Assembly: GCA_028023455.1 (NCBI GenBank)
Contig: JAQFVV010006704.1
Coordinates: 94,501 to 158,500 of the forward strand
Direction: 5' to 3'
Length of the DNA stretch: 64,000 nucleotides
DNA from: Epiperipatus broadwayi
Lineage: Eukaryota; Onychophora; Udeonychophora; Euonychophora; Peripatidae
The notes under the pieces are model-generated. The model saw only the letters and a list, made by a program, of their open reading frames with translations. It had not been told where the DNA came from and did not search any database. This document shows positions 37,148-49,678 of the stretch, one piece after another; positions within the stretch are counted from its first letter, which is position 1, and every line of letters begins with the position of its first letter. Made by a program: the position numbers and the translations under genes.

Positions 37148-39059
37148 CAGTTAACAAATAAATTGGTACAAACTTATAATTCAGAAAATTTTAAAAGCAA
37201 ATCTATTAATAAACTTATTGAATATATAAATACTACAGTTTTAAATTCTGCCTTTCTACAAATAATATTATTTCGAATTTTAATCTTGACTATAGCTTTA
37301 CTAGTTTATTTATAGAAAGAATTTTTTTGATGCTAAAATTAAAAATCATGCGCGAAATTGCTATCGAACAATAGTAGTTATGAAAGGTAATACTAAGGTA
37401 GGTAAAAAAAAAACTTTATAAACTATTTGCTTAATAATCATAAGAAAATATTTAAAAAAAGAAGTAATCAAAGATTTTTTTATTTATTAAAAAGCATTGA
37501 CTTAATTTAAAATAAATTAATTTATAACCGTTCTTTTATAAATATTCAATTAATTATAAAAAAAAATTAAATTGTTTTTCTCTCTCTAATCTCATTATAT
37601 ATTATTGAACTATATTCAATCATCTTAAAAATTTATAATTTATAAGATTATAAATATATAATACTGTATTAATATTGATTCTCTATGCATATATTTATAA
37701 TTTATATTTTTTCAAAATAATTCTTACTATTAATTTAATTATTTAAATCAGAAAAAATAAAAGTAATTTATACTTGCAAAAAATCAAAACAGTCGTATTT
37801 GTTTTATGCAATTTCTTTCCCTTTATTTTATCAAATAATTTTTTATATTGTTTAATTCTGAATATTCTATTCTTACAAGTAATACATAAAATATGTATTA
37901 AAAAAATAAGCAAGATAAAAACTTGTTAGATAAAATGAAGTTAAAGTATGTATGTAAAGGTAAACAAAATAAATCATTTTGAATTTTGAGAATATAAAAT
38001 TATGAGAGTAAAATGTATTTTCTTATTATTATTGTTCATTTAATGAATTTAACTAGTTGTGAAAATCAATTTTGTAAAGGCAAATTATACTTATATATAA
38101 ATTTATTTCTTTTGTATACCTATGTGTAAAATATAAAATCCATTTTATAAAGTATATGCACATACTAAGCAAAAAATTACATATACAACAAAGCGAAAAT
38201 TAATATTCTACATACATTTATAAATGTTTAAAGATTTTTATAAATTTATATATAATTAATAAATCTTTATTCACACACTGCATTTATAAGAATAATTAGA
38301 AGTAGGTCTTGAAAATTTCCATATAAGATAATTGATATATAGGTTGTAGTGATAGGGTGATATATTGTAAAAGAACAGATAAAATCGGTTCACAGAATAA
38401 ACAAGATTTATAAAGAAAATTATAATTTTTATATATCAGAACTAATGGGCCAATTTTTTTAAAAAGAAGTTATTTATTTAATTAATTATATACTTTTATA
38501 TAGTTAATGTATTGTATTATTTCATAATAGAATAGTGGAATTAAGAACTAAAGGTCAATCAGTCTTAGCTCAAATTTTGTTAGTATTTTTGTTGCTCAAA
38601 AGTCTTATGACTTCTTAAGAAATAAACCACTTGATTTATTTAGGTAATTATAAAATAAATAATTTTATTTAAAAATAGCATATATATATTGAAGCAGTTA
38701 TGTGTCTCATGGCATACAACTTAGTAGTGTATATATATTGAGCCGGATTGATTTCCGATTCAATGGTTTTACTACTAAAATTAATAAAGGAAAAACAACT
38801 TCATTTTCATTAAATGTCTAATGCTAAAATTTGTATTATTATTTAAAACACATACACATTTATATTTAAAGTAGATCACTACTTTGTTTATAAAATTGAT
38901 TTTAAAATAGTTTACTTTCACCGCCTAAAATCAATTTGATTAAAAACAGACAAGCTTGCTAATTATATATTCCTGTTGCTTTTATTGTAATTATTTTTAA
39001 AGTTAATTCTAAAAAAAAAGCAGAGATTTAGTTTTGTATTTGTCGTTTTTGTTTCAATT
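37148..39059. other. AT-rich DNA with a small stem-loop
   Basis: Nothing gene-like. A 12-bp perfect inverted repeat, aaattgatttta and taaaatcaattt, lies at 38893-38904 and 38926-38937. Confidence 0.5.
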
Positions 39060-40634
39060 ATCCCTGGTTGGAAGTCTTAAATTAGATTGAGTGGGAAATT
39101 AATATTTGCCCTGCCTGGAATATAGAATGGACACTAATGAAAGTTTTGTGCGGGAAATGTAGCAAGGCAAGGATAGCCTGCCAATTTTTAGAGAGAGATA
39201 GCAGATTATTAGACACACTTGGATTATCAACTGCTAAGAGCCAGATGGTTTTGAGTAGCGGTTCGGACGTTTAATTGCCTGCTAAAAACTTAAATACTTA
39301 TTGACAAACTTCGTTGCTGTGCAAGATGTCAAAATCTACAACTATGGGTTTTGCCATCATTAGAATGTCTTGCTAATTTAAACAAAGGATGGACCCGCGC
39401 CTACCAGCTCTTTTTCAGTCATGTCATGAGCCTCTAAAATAAACACTGCCTCTACCTTGCCACTATCAAAGGACCTGAAAGATGAACTATTATCAAAAGT
39501 GCGCACTCGTTACCAAATCACTAGGACTCTGCCTTACCATATGCTAAACTTTTTCCTATTCTAACCAGGGTAAATAAATTGCATTTGATTAAATCTCTGC
39601 TCAATCTAATGATAAATATGTTTTAAAATGGTATTGTTTTTTTTAAAATTATTTATTATCTGTATGTACTCTTTTCTAGTATTTAAAGTGTGTCTTGGAA
39701 TCTTAGTTTTAAGATTCCAAGTTTGTTTGCAATTTTCGTTTATCAGGGAGTGCATAAGGTGATTGTATTTTATATGTTTAATATATACCTGATTATTTTG
39801 TTAACTATTACAAAACACATTGGCAGTTTTCATAATCTTTATTTATTTACCTGCCCTTAGTTGTACAATAAAGAATCTTTAAACATGTTTCATTTGCGCT
39901 GTTTGTACAAACAACAAAATCTTTTTGCTGGCTATTTGTCAAGTTATTTCTTCGGGTTGTCTGAAAATAGTCTATTTCTTTCTGGATTACGTAAGATCAT
40001 AATCAATTATCTGTTGCTGTCTTGTAGGTGAGATCAACCATGTTTACTTTGAATGTAGTATTATGTGCAGCAGTCCTGCAGTGTTTTAACGACAGTAATT
40101 AGAATATTACTGCTTGGACATTCACGCTGGGTACGTTGATTTCCAGCAGGACAGTAACTGTTTTATTATCCCTGATTCAGGAAGCTAAAGTTGTTGTTTG
40201 TTTTGTAATTTTACAACTGGCCAGCAAGAAGATATTTTCCTAACCATTTCTTCTATTTTAAGTGAGATAATTTTGCTGCCAAGGTGTTTTATGCCTTCAT
40301 GTTTGTCGTACTCTTGTGCACTCTCTGGTAAATACGCGTATGTTACTATAAGCCACTTTTGTATTCATGGCTAGATGTCTTCCCTCTATTGCACAACTTT
40401 TAATAAAATTAATAAATTGTTTAAACTTAATTTGGCTGATGTTTGTCTTTGTGCTTTGATTTCTCAACTGTCTAAATAATATTTAAGATATCTTGTTCCT
40501 CCCTGAGTGTAGTTCAATGCCTTTTGATTCGGATATCCTGTCCACCCTAAAATAAATGTCTAGTTCCTATTTTCAGACTAGTGGCGCCCCCGGGGTCAGT
40601 ATATGCGAATCTCAAAGATCTTTCTCTCGTTACA
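39060..40634 (+). other. GC-elevated island, possible LTR remnant
   Basis: About 1.57 kb is visibly richer in G and C than everything around it, with sharp edges. Near its right end lies tggcgcccccggggtc (about 40579-40594). It resembles the TGGCGCC start of a tRNA-Lys-type primer-binding site, and an AATAAA lies about 30 bp before it. The block ends gttaca directly before a TA run, like the repeats ending at 12.13 and 53.37 kb. No long open frame, gag or pol is present. A solo or truncated LTR is one reading; a host promoter or unspliced exon block is another. Confidence 0.35.
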
Positions 40635-42900
40635 ATATATATATATAAAGTTGAAAAGAAATGTAAAAACAAGCCCAAACAATGTTTTTTAGATATTTAT
40701 TATATTGCACTTGAATAATAGTTAAGAGTTAAATAATAATTTTTGATTAATAAATTATTTTAAATCAAGCATTTATTTGATATTTTATTAATTTTGATTT
40801 TGAAATCTAAAACAAGCTTGTTTTCATATTATAAGTAGTACCAGCAATTATAAAATTCCTCTTTCTATTTTATAATTAGATTAAGATTTTTTTAACCCTC
40901 TAACAATCTGATAAATTTTTTTGTTTTACGCTTTAAACTTTCAACTTTCACTTTAATATTAAACCATTATTATTTATCAGAATATAATAAATTTGATCTC
41001 ATTCAATAGATATTTTTGTTTAGAAATTAAATAAAATTTTAAAAAATCACATTTGATTTTTGAATTTATTTTAAAAATTACATAAACAAAATGCTATTGC
41101 ATCAAATTTCAGGTGGATCCAATTCAATTTGAAAAATGAATAAAATGTTCTTTGTTTGATATTTGTTTTAAAAATCTGAAAGAATTATTTTTAATATCTA
41201 CTAAATATATCAATTTATACTTTAAAAGTTTAAATTTTTTTTTGTAATTTTTATGATATCACTTCCCATGACTGTAATCTTTATGGTAACAATACTCAAA
41301 AGAATATATTCTTTTATATTTAAAAATAAAACATTTCTGTAAAAAATAAATACATATTAATATATATTTATGATTTCTAATAATTATTCCACAATTACAA
41401 TACAAAAATAATCATAAACTTTCCAAAAAATAAAGTTTTTACACCATTATATTTTCTTGAAGTAATCTTGCAAAGTTCAATATACAATGACTAGTCATCA
41501 TTGTGTGGTTTCAGTTACTTTAAAATTCCTTATTATTGATTTTCATGACATCTTGTGATTTTTTTAAATAAAAATATTAGAAAATAAATATCATGATTTT
41601 TAAAACTGTAAAAAATGTTAGCAACAATTCTCAGTAGAGGATAAAAAACAGAAATTCAATTTCTAGATTTCTCAGATGTAGAACCATCTCTTGGAAAAAT
41701 AAATAACTTAATTAAATACTTTGATAAAATCCTACACAGTTTTTTTAACAAGATTAAGGTGAACTGAAAAGATTCATTAGCTTTTCTCAATCAAGATAAA
41801 TAAAACTTACTTTTAATTACTGTTTTTTTTTATTATTAAATTCCACCCCTGACTATAAAAAATGGGAAAAAGATTAGTAGGGGATTATAATAGTGACAGT
41901 ATGATTAGGATGAAGTTATAATTGAAGGCAAAAAGTAGAGCTGTTTTTAATGTCATGATGGAAGAGTTTGAATTCACATGGAAGAAAGGTCCAGTTTTGT
42001 GTGGTTCATACTCAAAAAAGGTAGTGTGTTTCATACCCCATATATATTGTATATTAGATGGCATGCCTGAAATCTACCAGATTATAGACTAAATGGAGCT
42101 GATGAATGCTAAAAGTTACCTGATGTATGCCTTTCCCAGAAATGTCAATGGGCCTTTTACTACTCTATTATGGACATGATTATAATGGACCAGCTTAGCA
42201 AAAAATTCATCAGCTTTCTGCAAGAATTACCGAGCTATGACTGTATATATATGCTGATTAATCTATATGCAAAGAAGCACACACGTATAATTACTGCCAG
42301 TTGAATATATATATATATAAAGTGTGTACAGCTGGTGAATAAAATGTGTTATGTATTGAGAATGAGAATATTTTAAATACTTTGGAATTAAAATCTTAAA
42401 TTACACAGTTTAAAAGTAAATAAGTTTTGCTTGAACTATATACTTTTAAAATAAAAAAAAAGAAAAAGATAAACTCACAAATCTTATTGTAAGTGAAGAA
42501 ATAAAAAGCCAAATGTTTGTTTTTTTTTTAAAAAAAAGGAATTTTTTAAACTGAATATCATAACAATTTTTTTTTAAAGAAAAAAATTACTTACCATTAC
42601 AAATAATGAATTAATTAAGAATTTTGATTCATACTATCTATTATTTTCATATACACATATGCATGTGCATTTTATGTATATTTCTAACATCAAATTAATT
42701 GTTTTGTGAAAATATAATATGATTTAATAAGTTTATTATTTTTTGACAAATGAAATATCCTAAGATACAAATATCAGTGCATACACACATTTTCATGTGT
42801 ACACACATGTATGTTAAAATTAATCATTTATGTATCATTAAAATGAATTGTTTTTATAAGTCTATGACAATTTGAATATGCTCATTTTATATTATATAAG
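40635..42900. other. AT-rich DNA with short TA runs
   Basis: TA tracts lie at about 40635-40648 and 42306-42319. A more complex segment at 41990-42300 contains repeated pieces of ctgatga-like text but no readable element. Confidence 0.5.
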
Positions 42901-42913
42901 CACATCTGTGTGC

Positions 42914-42931
42914 TTATATATATATATATAT
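42914..42931. repeat. TA microsatellite at RTE 3' junction
   Basis: A TA run of about 18 bp directly follows the 3' tail of the RTE copy on its minus-strand reading. Confidence 0.9.
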
Positions 42932-42939
42932 CATCTTTA

Positions 42940-43959
42940 TCAACCATTATCAATCCACTGCAGGATGAAGGTCTCTCCAAGTTTAATCCATCTTCTCCGA
43001 TCTTTGGCTTCTCTTCTCCACATCACCCCTACACATTTTCTTATTTCATCCATCCATCTTACATGTGGTCTCCTTCTGGGTCTTTTACAATCTCTTGGAA
43101 TCCAATTTAAAATTTCAATTGTCCATTTATTATCATCTCTTCTAGCAATATGTCCAGCCCAACTCCACTTCAATCTTTTAATTTTTTCAATGAGGTCAGT
43201 AACACCTGTTTGTTCTCTTACCCATACATTGCGTTTTCGATCTCTTCTTGTTACTCCCAACATACATCTCTCCATACTTCTTTGAATGGTCTGAAGTCTC
43301 TGTATTGATCTTCTATTAAGTGTCCAAGTCTCAGATCCATAAGTAAGAATTGGTAAAACACATTTGTTAAAAACCTTTCTTTTGAAACACATAGGCATAT
43401 TTCCTTTTAATATCAAGTTATTTCTACAAAAAGCACTCCAACCAAGTTTAATTCTATGATTAATTCCCTCTATTATGTTTCCATCTGTATTAATAATCTG
43501 ACCAAGGTATTTGTAACTCTTAACTTCTTCTAATTCATCATAATCAATCTTTATTTTCATATTTTGAGCAAATCGATTAAACATTACTTTAGTCTTTTTA
43601 ACATTTATCTTTAGTCCTACTTTCCTACTTTCATCTGATAACTCCTGCAACATTTCCTGCAGCTCAGAAGCATTATTTGCAAAAACAACTACATCATCTG
43701 CAAAATCTAAATGACTTAAATAATCTCCATTTACTTTCACTCCTTTAGTTTCCCATTTTAATCCACAAAATACTTCTTGCAGCATTGCTGTAAAAAGTTT
43801 TGGAGATATGGAGTCACCTTGTCTTACACCTTTCTCAATGTTGATTTTCCCAGTATCATTATGTAATCTAATTGTTGCTGTTGCATTTTTATAAATATTC
43901 TTTAAAATATGACAATATCCTGGATCTATACCTTGATGATCCAATGCTTTAATCACTGA
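42940..43959 (-). pseudogene. RTE polyprotein C-terminal part: RT palm, thumb and tail
   Basis: An open frame continues after the frameshift to the stop at 42940-42942. It reads [31 protein letters not shown] (motif B), HLDFADDVVVF (motif C, the aspartate pair being catalytic), LKINVKKTK (motif D), GSETWTL, WAGHIARR, PHVRWMDEI and DRRRWIKLGETF. No independent start is expected; it is the downstream part of the split polyprotein. The 338 residues agree closely with copy 1 over the same region, so both copies look recent. Frame restored, the whole protein would be about 935 residues, normal for RTE. Confidence 0.92.
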
Positions 43960-45743
43960 AAAATGTTTATAGAATCAAATGCCTTTTCATAATCTACAAA
44001 TCCAAAACATAATGACAACTCATATTCATTTGTCCTTTCTATAACTTCTCTCAATACTTGAATATGATCTACTGTACTAAAACCACTTTTAAATCCAGCT
44101 TGTTCTCTTGGTTGGTGAAAATCCAAGGTTCTCTGTAGACGAGTTGTAATTATCTTGGTAAAAATTTTATATAAAACTGATAAAAGGCTGATAGGTCTGT
44201 AATTTCTAATATCTTCTTTATCACCTTTTTTAAATATTAATATTATTACTGCATTCTTCCAATCATCCGGTACATCTTTATCATTTAGACATTTGGTATA
44301 TAACTTTGCTAATATTTTTTCTGTTTCTTCACCTGCTTCTTTTAATATATCAATTATAATTCCATCATTACCTGGAGCCTTTCCTTTTTTCATACATTTA
44401 ATTGCATTTCTCACTTCTTCATTTAAAATTCTGGGCAATTCGGAAGATGTAATAGATATAGGAGGTACTTGTTCTTTATTACTATATAATTCTTGATAAA
44501 AATCTTCTACCAATTTCATAATGTCATCCCTCTTTTTAGTAATAATTCCATCTTTTTTCCTTATTGCAGATATAAATTTCCTACCAATACCAAAATGTTG
44601 TTTTACAGCTTTTCTTGCTAGTTCACAGTTATACTTTCTTATATCATTTTCAAGTCTTTTCTGCACCATTTTACAAAATTTGAGATATTCAATTCTTTTT
44701 AATGCATCATTCTTGCATATCTTCATATTCCTTCTTTTCTTCATAAGTTCTCTAGTCTCAGTAGAAATTTTATTAGTCAATTGCTGCTTTTTTCTACCAG
44801 ATATCTTTGTTGCAGTTTTTAAAAGTGTATCAGTTATTTTCATATTAATTTCATTCAAATCTGAATCATGTTCAAAATCTACTAATACTTGAAACCGATT
44901 TGTAAGTTCTAATTTAAATTCATTAGAATGTTTCTGAAGATTAGGAATATCAACTGTAAATATAGTTTTTCTTAATAATTTTTGTCTCTCTAGTTTTACA
45001 TTAACATGTATCTTACCCCTTACTAATCGATGATCACTTCCTGTGTTAAATTTATTAAGAACATTACAATCTTGAAATATATATTTCCTGTTAGTCAAAA
45101 TATAATCCAATTCTGCTGTACCTTCATTTGGATGCTTCCATGTCCATTTCCTTTTAACATTTTTCTCAAAAAAAGAATTCATAATATAAAGTTTTTCCTT
45201 CTCTGCAAACTCCACAAGTCTATGTCCTCTCTCATTTCTATTACCATAACCAAAATTACCTACAACACTTTCATCTTTCATTTGTTTACCAATTCTAGCA
45301 TTAAAATCTCCCATAACAATTTTAAAATGTTGTTTACTCTGATCAAAAGCCTTTTGTACATCCATATAAAAATCTTCTACTACTTCATCACTGTGAGAAC
45401 TTGTTGGGGCATAAACCTGAATTATCTGCATTTGATATCTGCTATTAAGTTGTATAACTAATCTTGCCACTCTGTCTGATACACCATCAATCTCCACAAT
45501 ATTGTTCTTCCACTTTTTATTTATAATGAATCCTACTCCACTTGTATTTCCAATATTTGTGCCTTTATAATAGAGCATATGTCCACTTTTTACATAAATT
45601 GTCTCTTCACCTTTTCTTCTAACTTCACAAAGTCCAATAATATCCCATTTAATATAAGAGAGTTCCTCTTCTAATTCTTGCAATCTTCCTTCACTTGAAA
45701 GTGATCTGCAGTTGTAAGTACCTAAATAAAAAGTCATCATCAA
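43953..45743 (-). pseudogene. RTE polyprotein N-terminal part: endonuclease and RT fingers
   Basis: 596 residues from ATG. The endonuclease domain, about residues 1-250, has the APE-type catalytic set: N11 (TYNCRS), E40 (CEVRR), Y111 (VYAPT), GDFNAR 145-150, D213 (LDYI) and SDHR 236-239. A linker of about 200 residues follows. RT begins at APGNDG, then NYRPISLL from residue 514, and motif [10 protein letters not shown] with D584. The frame then ends out of phase at a stop. Copy 1 has one extra base at this site and stays open, so the break is a 1-bp deletion in this copy. Start chosen: the first of tandem ATG codons right after the GC-rich leader. The role is nicking target DNA and reverse-transcribing the element's RNA; here it is broken. 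Confidence 0.92.
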
Positions 45744-45816
45744 ATGGCAGCCTGGGTCCGCCTCCAGGATATTCTTAGCACCCTCCGCCTTCGGCCACCA
45801 ACCGCTGCCTTGGTTG
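45744..45816 (-). promoter_or_regulatory. GC-rich 5' UTR/promoter region of RTE copy 2
   Basis: These 73 bp are well over half G+C in a region near one-fifth G+C. In element orientation GGCAGC near the 5' end can pair with GCTGCC just before the ATG. Inside are potential hairpins GCC-gaa-GGC and CCTGG/CCAGG. RTE and related LINEs carry internal promoters here, and some carry self-cleaving ribozymes. I could not build an HDV-type fold from this sequence. Confidence 0.6.
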
Positions 45817-45832
45817 TATATATATATATATG
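45817..45832. repeat. TA microsatellite at RTE 5' junction
   Basis: A TA run of about 16 bp directly abuts the 5' end of RTE copy 2. Confidence 0.9.
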
Positions 45833-47196
45833 TTTATGTAAACATCTAGAAATATAAATTACAAGGTAATAGCTTTTTTTTTCTATTATTCTATTCAAAA
45901 TTGGAATGTTAAATTTATAGCATACTCAACAGACCTTAATTTAATTTTATTGTTATTAATAAAGTTATATTTTATTAAGTTATTCCAGTGAATTTATTTA
46001 ATCCCAGACTAGGTTTAAAACATTATATGTTAATATTATCTCTTATTCACAGTAACAGTTACAGAGCTTTTTCTTATTGAGCTGGATTCATGCATAATGA
46101 TGTTATATGGATTGAGTTTTATGTTTAGTATTATTGATATCCGGTTGATGATGATTTTATTCTTATCTAAGCCTGGTTAGCACAGAGGGATATGCTGTAA
46201 AGTCCATGCATTACATTTTATTTATTTTTTATTATTAGAAATTAAGTTTATAGTTGATCAGTACATTAATATGGTACTAATTGGCCAAAGAATTGATGAT
46301 GATCAGCATGTTTTAGTATCCCAGCATTATTTTTTAATTGTTATATTCTTATGGATTACCACCTGAGTCTGTGCATTCAAATTATTGCTTGTATCACTGC
46401 CCTATGTTTGGCAGTGGCTAAATAATTAACCTAGTCTATCATGGACCACTTTCAAATCCAGTTACAAGGTTGACTATTGATTTTATTATTTATTTTATTC
46501 ATGATAATGAATGATTATTATTATTCATCTTTAATGTTGGTGAACTTACAATTAGTTAGTCTTTGTTTTTCTAATCTCGCAGGCTCATTTCATCATATTC
46601 ATCACATTTCTTTTATAATTTTATATTTTGTCATTGACATGGGAATGATGATGATTTTCCATCATCCAGGTTTTCATATTATTACATAGTAAGCAATGAA
46701 TATTTAATTTATGATTAAGTGGAATAAATAATATGTGTTACAACCTTAAGTTCAGCTGACCAGCTTTGGTTGCCTCTGAAATTATTTTGTAAAGCTCTGT
46801 ACATTCAATATACCTTTTAAAAATCAACATGATCATTAAAAGAGAAAAATATATTGTAAAGATATGTATTTTTTTAACATACCCAGCATTCATTATCCAT
46901 ATAAATGATTAGATGATTTGAAAAAATATACAATGAATGCTACAAGTTTATTTAACACCACAAATAAATTATTGTATGAAATTTGTGGTTAATATATTTC
47001 TTCATTGCTACTGTAAAATTATTAAAAACCTTGCTCAAATTGTTTTACAAAAAATCATATGTGAAGATGAATTCATTGTTCATGAGAACTATATTAATTG
47101 TGCATTATTATTATTATCACTATCATCATTAAAGAAACAACAGCTACTTCTGAACAAGTATGGCCACTCCAACTTCAAGAAAAAAATAAAACAATA
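45833..47196. other. AT-rich DNA with tRNA-like fragments
   Basis: At 46400-46470, tggcagtggctaaataattaacc resembles a tRNA A box and D arm, and tttcaaatccag resembles a B box about 25 nt further on. At about 46172, ttagcacagagggatatgc also resembles an A box. These may be decayed SINE heads. No tail or duplication was found. Confidence 0.3.
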
Positions 47197-47638
47197 AAGA
47201 AGAAGAAGAAGAAGAAGAAGAGAGAAGAAGAAGAAGAAGAAGAAAGAAAGAAGAAGAAGAAGAAGAAGAAAAGAAGAAGAAGAAGAAGAAGAAGAAGAAG
47301 AAGAAGAAGAAGAAGAAGAAGAAGAAGAGAAGAAGAAGAAGAAGAAGAAGAAGAAGAAGAAGAAGAAGAAAGAAGAAGAAGAAGAAAGAAGAAGAAAGAA
47401 GAAGAAGAAGAAGAAGAAGAAGAAGAAGAAGAAGAAGAAGAAGAAGAAGAAGAAGAAGAAGAAGAAGAAGAAGAAGAAGAAGAAGAAGAAGAAGAAGAAG
47501 AAGAAGAAGAAGAAGAAGAAGAAGAAGAAGAAGAAGAAGAAGAAGAAGAAGAAGAAGAAGAAGAAGAAGAAGAAGAAGAAGAAGAAGAAGAAGAAGAAGA
47601 AGAAGAAGAAGAAGAAGAAGAAGAAGAAGAAGAAGAAG

Positions 47639-47668
<30 letters not shown>
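47197..47668. repeat. Long (GAA)n polypurine array
   Basis: About 470 bp of GAA/AAG repeat on the plus strand. The first ~200 bp carry occasional phase shifts (gagaag, aaagaa). The last ~270 bp (about 47398-47668) are uninterrupted, close to 90 triplets. It is an all-purine/all-pyrimidine tract with triplex (H-DNA) potential. Poly-Glu, poly-Lys, poly-Arg, poly-Phe and poly-Ser frames through it are artefacts. Confidence 0.97.
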
Positions 47669-47670
<2 letters not shown>

Positions 47671-49364
47671 TAACATTGTTTATACAAACTAATCTGTTAA
47701 CTATAAATATGTTTGCATGTAGACATACTAATATATTATTCTACTTACTTGATATTTTATACTATTTTTTAACTTTTACAGAATTTTTTTTTAAAAAATA
47801 CTTTGATTTCATGTCTAATTTTAGCTTTCCAACATAATTTATTCTATGATATATCTTTCTCAATGAAAGCAAACAACATTGTACTTCTTTAAAATATCTT
47901 TGTGATAATTTTTATAAAATAATTGGCTTCAATCTCTTTTACAAAAATTAAGCTCAAGGTCATGTTAAAACATCCTTTAAAAAAGTCTTGTATTGCTCAT
48001 TCGTTTAACATGTCTAATATAATGAAGATATAATCTTACTATAGAATTGATGTACTATCACATTCATAAAATTGAAGAATATAATTATTGATTTTATGAT
48101 ATTGCCATGGTATATGTAAAATTTTATGGAATGTATTTAAACTTTTGTAATGTCATTATTTTATGTAATCAAGATGATCAAGTCTTATTTTCATACAATA
48201 AATTGGATAAAATAACCATTCTGTATAATATTAATTTAATTACAATAATTATTTCACTGTGATGAAACATCATAGCTTTTAATTGTTCAAAACAGCAGAA
48301 AATATAAGCATGTGCAATACTAATAATATAAATCCATCTTTCTATTTAAAAAGATATTTTAATTTAACTTAGCTAAAGGTTACTGAAGATTTTTCTTGTA
48401 TTTTTGGCTGATAAAGAATTTGGAGGTTTTTAATCATTAAGTATTAAGCCAAAACATTTGCTTATTGTATTGGCAAAATAATATAGTCATCAGTATAATG
48501 CAAATCCAGAATCCAAAAGTATGAAGTTCTTGTTTTTACTTTTAATTGAATTCAAATTCAGAATTCCACTATCAAACTTGTATCATATTTTTATCTCTGA
48601 TTTATTAAGCCAATTACAAAGAATTCCAAAAATGACAATTATAAAATTGAAGCTAATGCTAGAGCAAGTCCACATTTTTGTTTAATATTAAATGTCTCAG
48701 ATTTTCTGCCTGTAGTAATAACATTTTTTCTTATACATCACATAGAAGTTATGTAATACTAATAAACTTTGGTAGACAACCAATTAATTTCAAGCAACTT
48801 GTTTCTGACACTTTTCATGAATTTTCCTGGTAATAAATTATATCTGTAGTAGTCATTGATTTTTTTAAAAACCACACTCAATACATGGTATGTTTTAGTT
48901 TGTTATTAATTTGATATTTATTTAAGCAAATAAGTTTTAAAATGTTAAATTTGAAAAACCAATTGAGTAATAGTGTGAATACATATCATGTGGCCCTTAT
49001 AAATTTTACTTGATATAAAAATGACTCATAACTTGCCATCTCTGTTTTAGAATATCTCTGCAACATCTTGAATGGCATCTACTGCTCAATCAGTGACTGA
49101 TGCCATCCAATTCATATATTAGTATAATAATATTATTAATAACCAAGCAAATGTATTCATGGATAAATGTGAAAAATATGCTCATTTTTATGGATAAGAA
49201 ATATTTCCTTTAATAAATTACAAAGAGAGGATTTTCATAGGCTTTTAGATAAAAATGTTAATAATTTTAATGAAATTTCTTTCAATTTTTTTATAAATAC
49301 ATTTCAACTATGATGAAATTTATCTATAATATATAGAGAAAATATTTTAAATTTTTTGCCACAC
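47669..49364. other. AT-rich DNA, no gene seen
   Basis: Nothing recognisable. Confidence 0.5.
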
Positions 49365-49678
49365 ATATATATATTAAATACTTACAGATTAGTTCTCATA
49401 TAACTGGTTTATTAATTAAATGAATTATTCTCAAGCCAAAGCGTAAAACAATAAGTTCCTCTTTATTTATAGAAAAGATCAGATCATCTTTCCTCTTTAC
49501 TTTATTTCCTTATATTGAACTTTGTTTGAAACATTTTAGCCAGAAAGCATGAATTTAAATGAGACATATCGTTTATTTTAAAGTTATTTTTAACAGATTT
49601 ATATTAATAATTGACATCCGTGAGATGTCTCAATTTAAACATTATCGACACTGATTAAATAATAAAATATATTTCATT
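49365..49678 (-). repeat. ~310-bp repeat family T1, inverted unit
   Basis: Read on the minus strand it matches the direct units that follow: gctttggcttgagaata (plus 49436-49442 holds ccaaagc), cttaataaa-like text, gatctgatctttcc and tttcaaacaaa. It lies head to head with unit 1. The junction lies near 49678. Confidence 0.65.

Larger units (their letters stand above)
42932..45816 (-). mobile_element. Full-length RTE-clade retrotransposon, copy 2
   Basis: A minus-strand element of about 2.9 kb. In element orientation it runs from a GC-rich 5' UTR (45744-45816) through an APE-type endonuclease and reverse transcriptase. It then ends in a short TGATAAAGATGA-like tail that passes into TATATA. One 1-bp deletion near 43957 splits the coding frame; otherwise it is open. 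TA microsatellites abut both ends (about 42914-42931 and 45817-45832). The single long frame, endonuclease plus RT order, near-absent 3' UTR and C-terminal DRRRW...LGE motif all match the RTE clade. Confidence 0.93.

Noticed and set aside
42100-42115. ctgatga hammerhead-core string
   Set aside because: No GAAA or stem I partner follows at the required spacing; the same holds for ctgatga at 12842 and on the minus strand near 24092 and 24656.
44293-45461. Plus-strand open stretches opposite the RTE
   Set aside because: They are antisense shadows of the minus-strand polyprotein.
45744-45816. HDV-like self-cleaving ribozyme in the RTE leader
   Set aside because: gctaag is present, but the nested P1/P2 pairing order could not be built; only an enclosing stem and local hairpins were found.
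47098-47687. Long poly-Glu, poly-Phe and poly-Ser frames
   Set aside because: They are translations of the GAA microsatellite in different frames.
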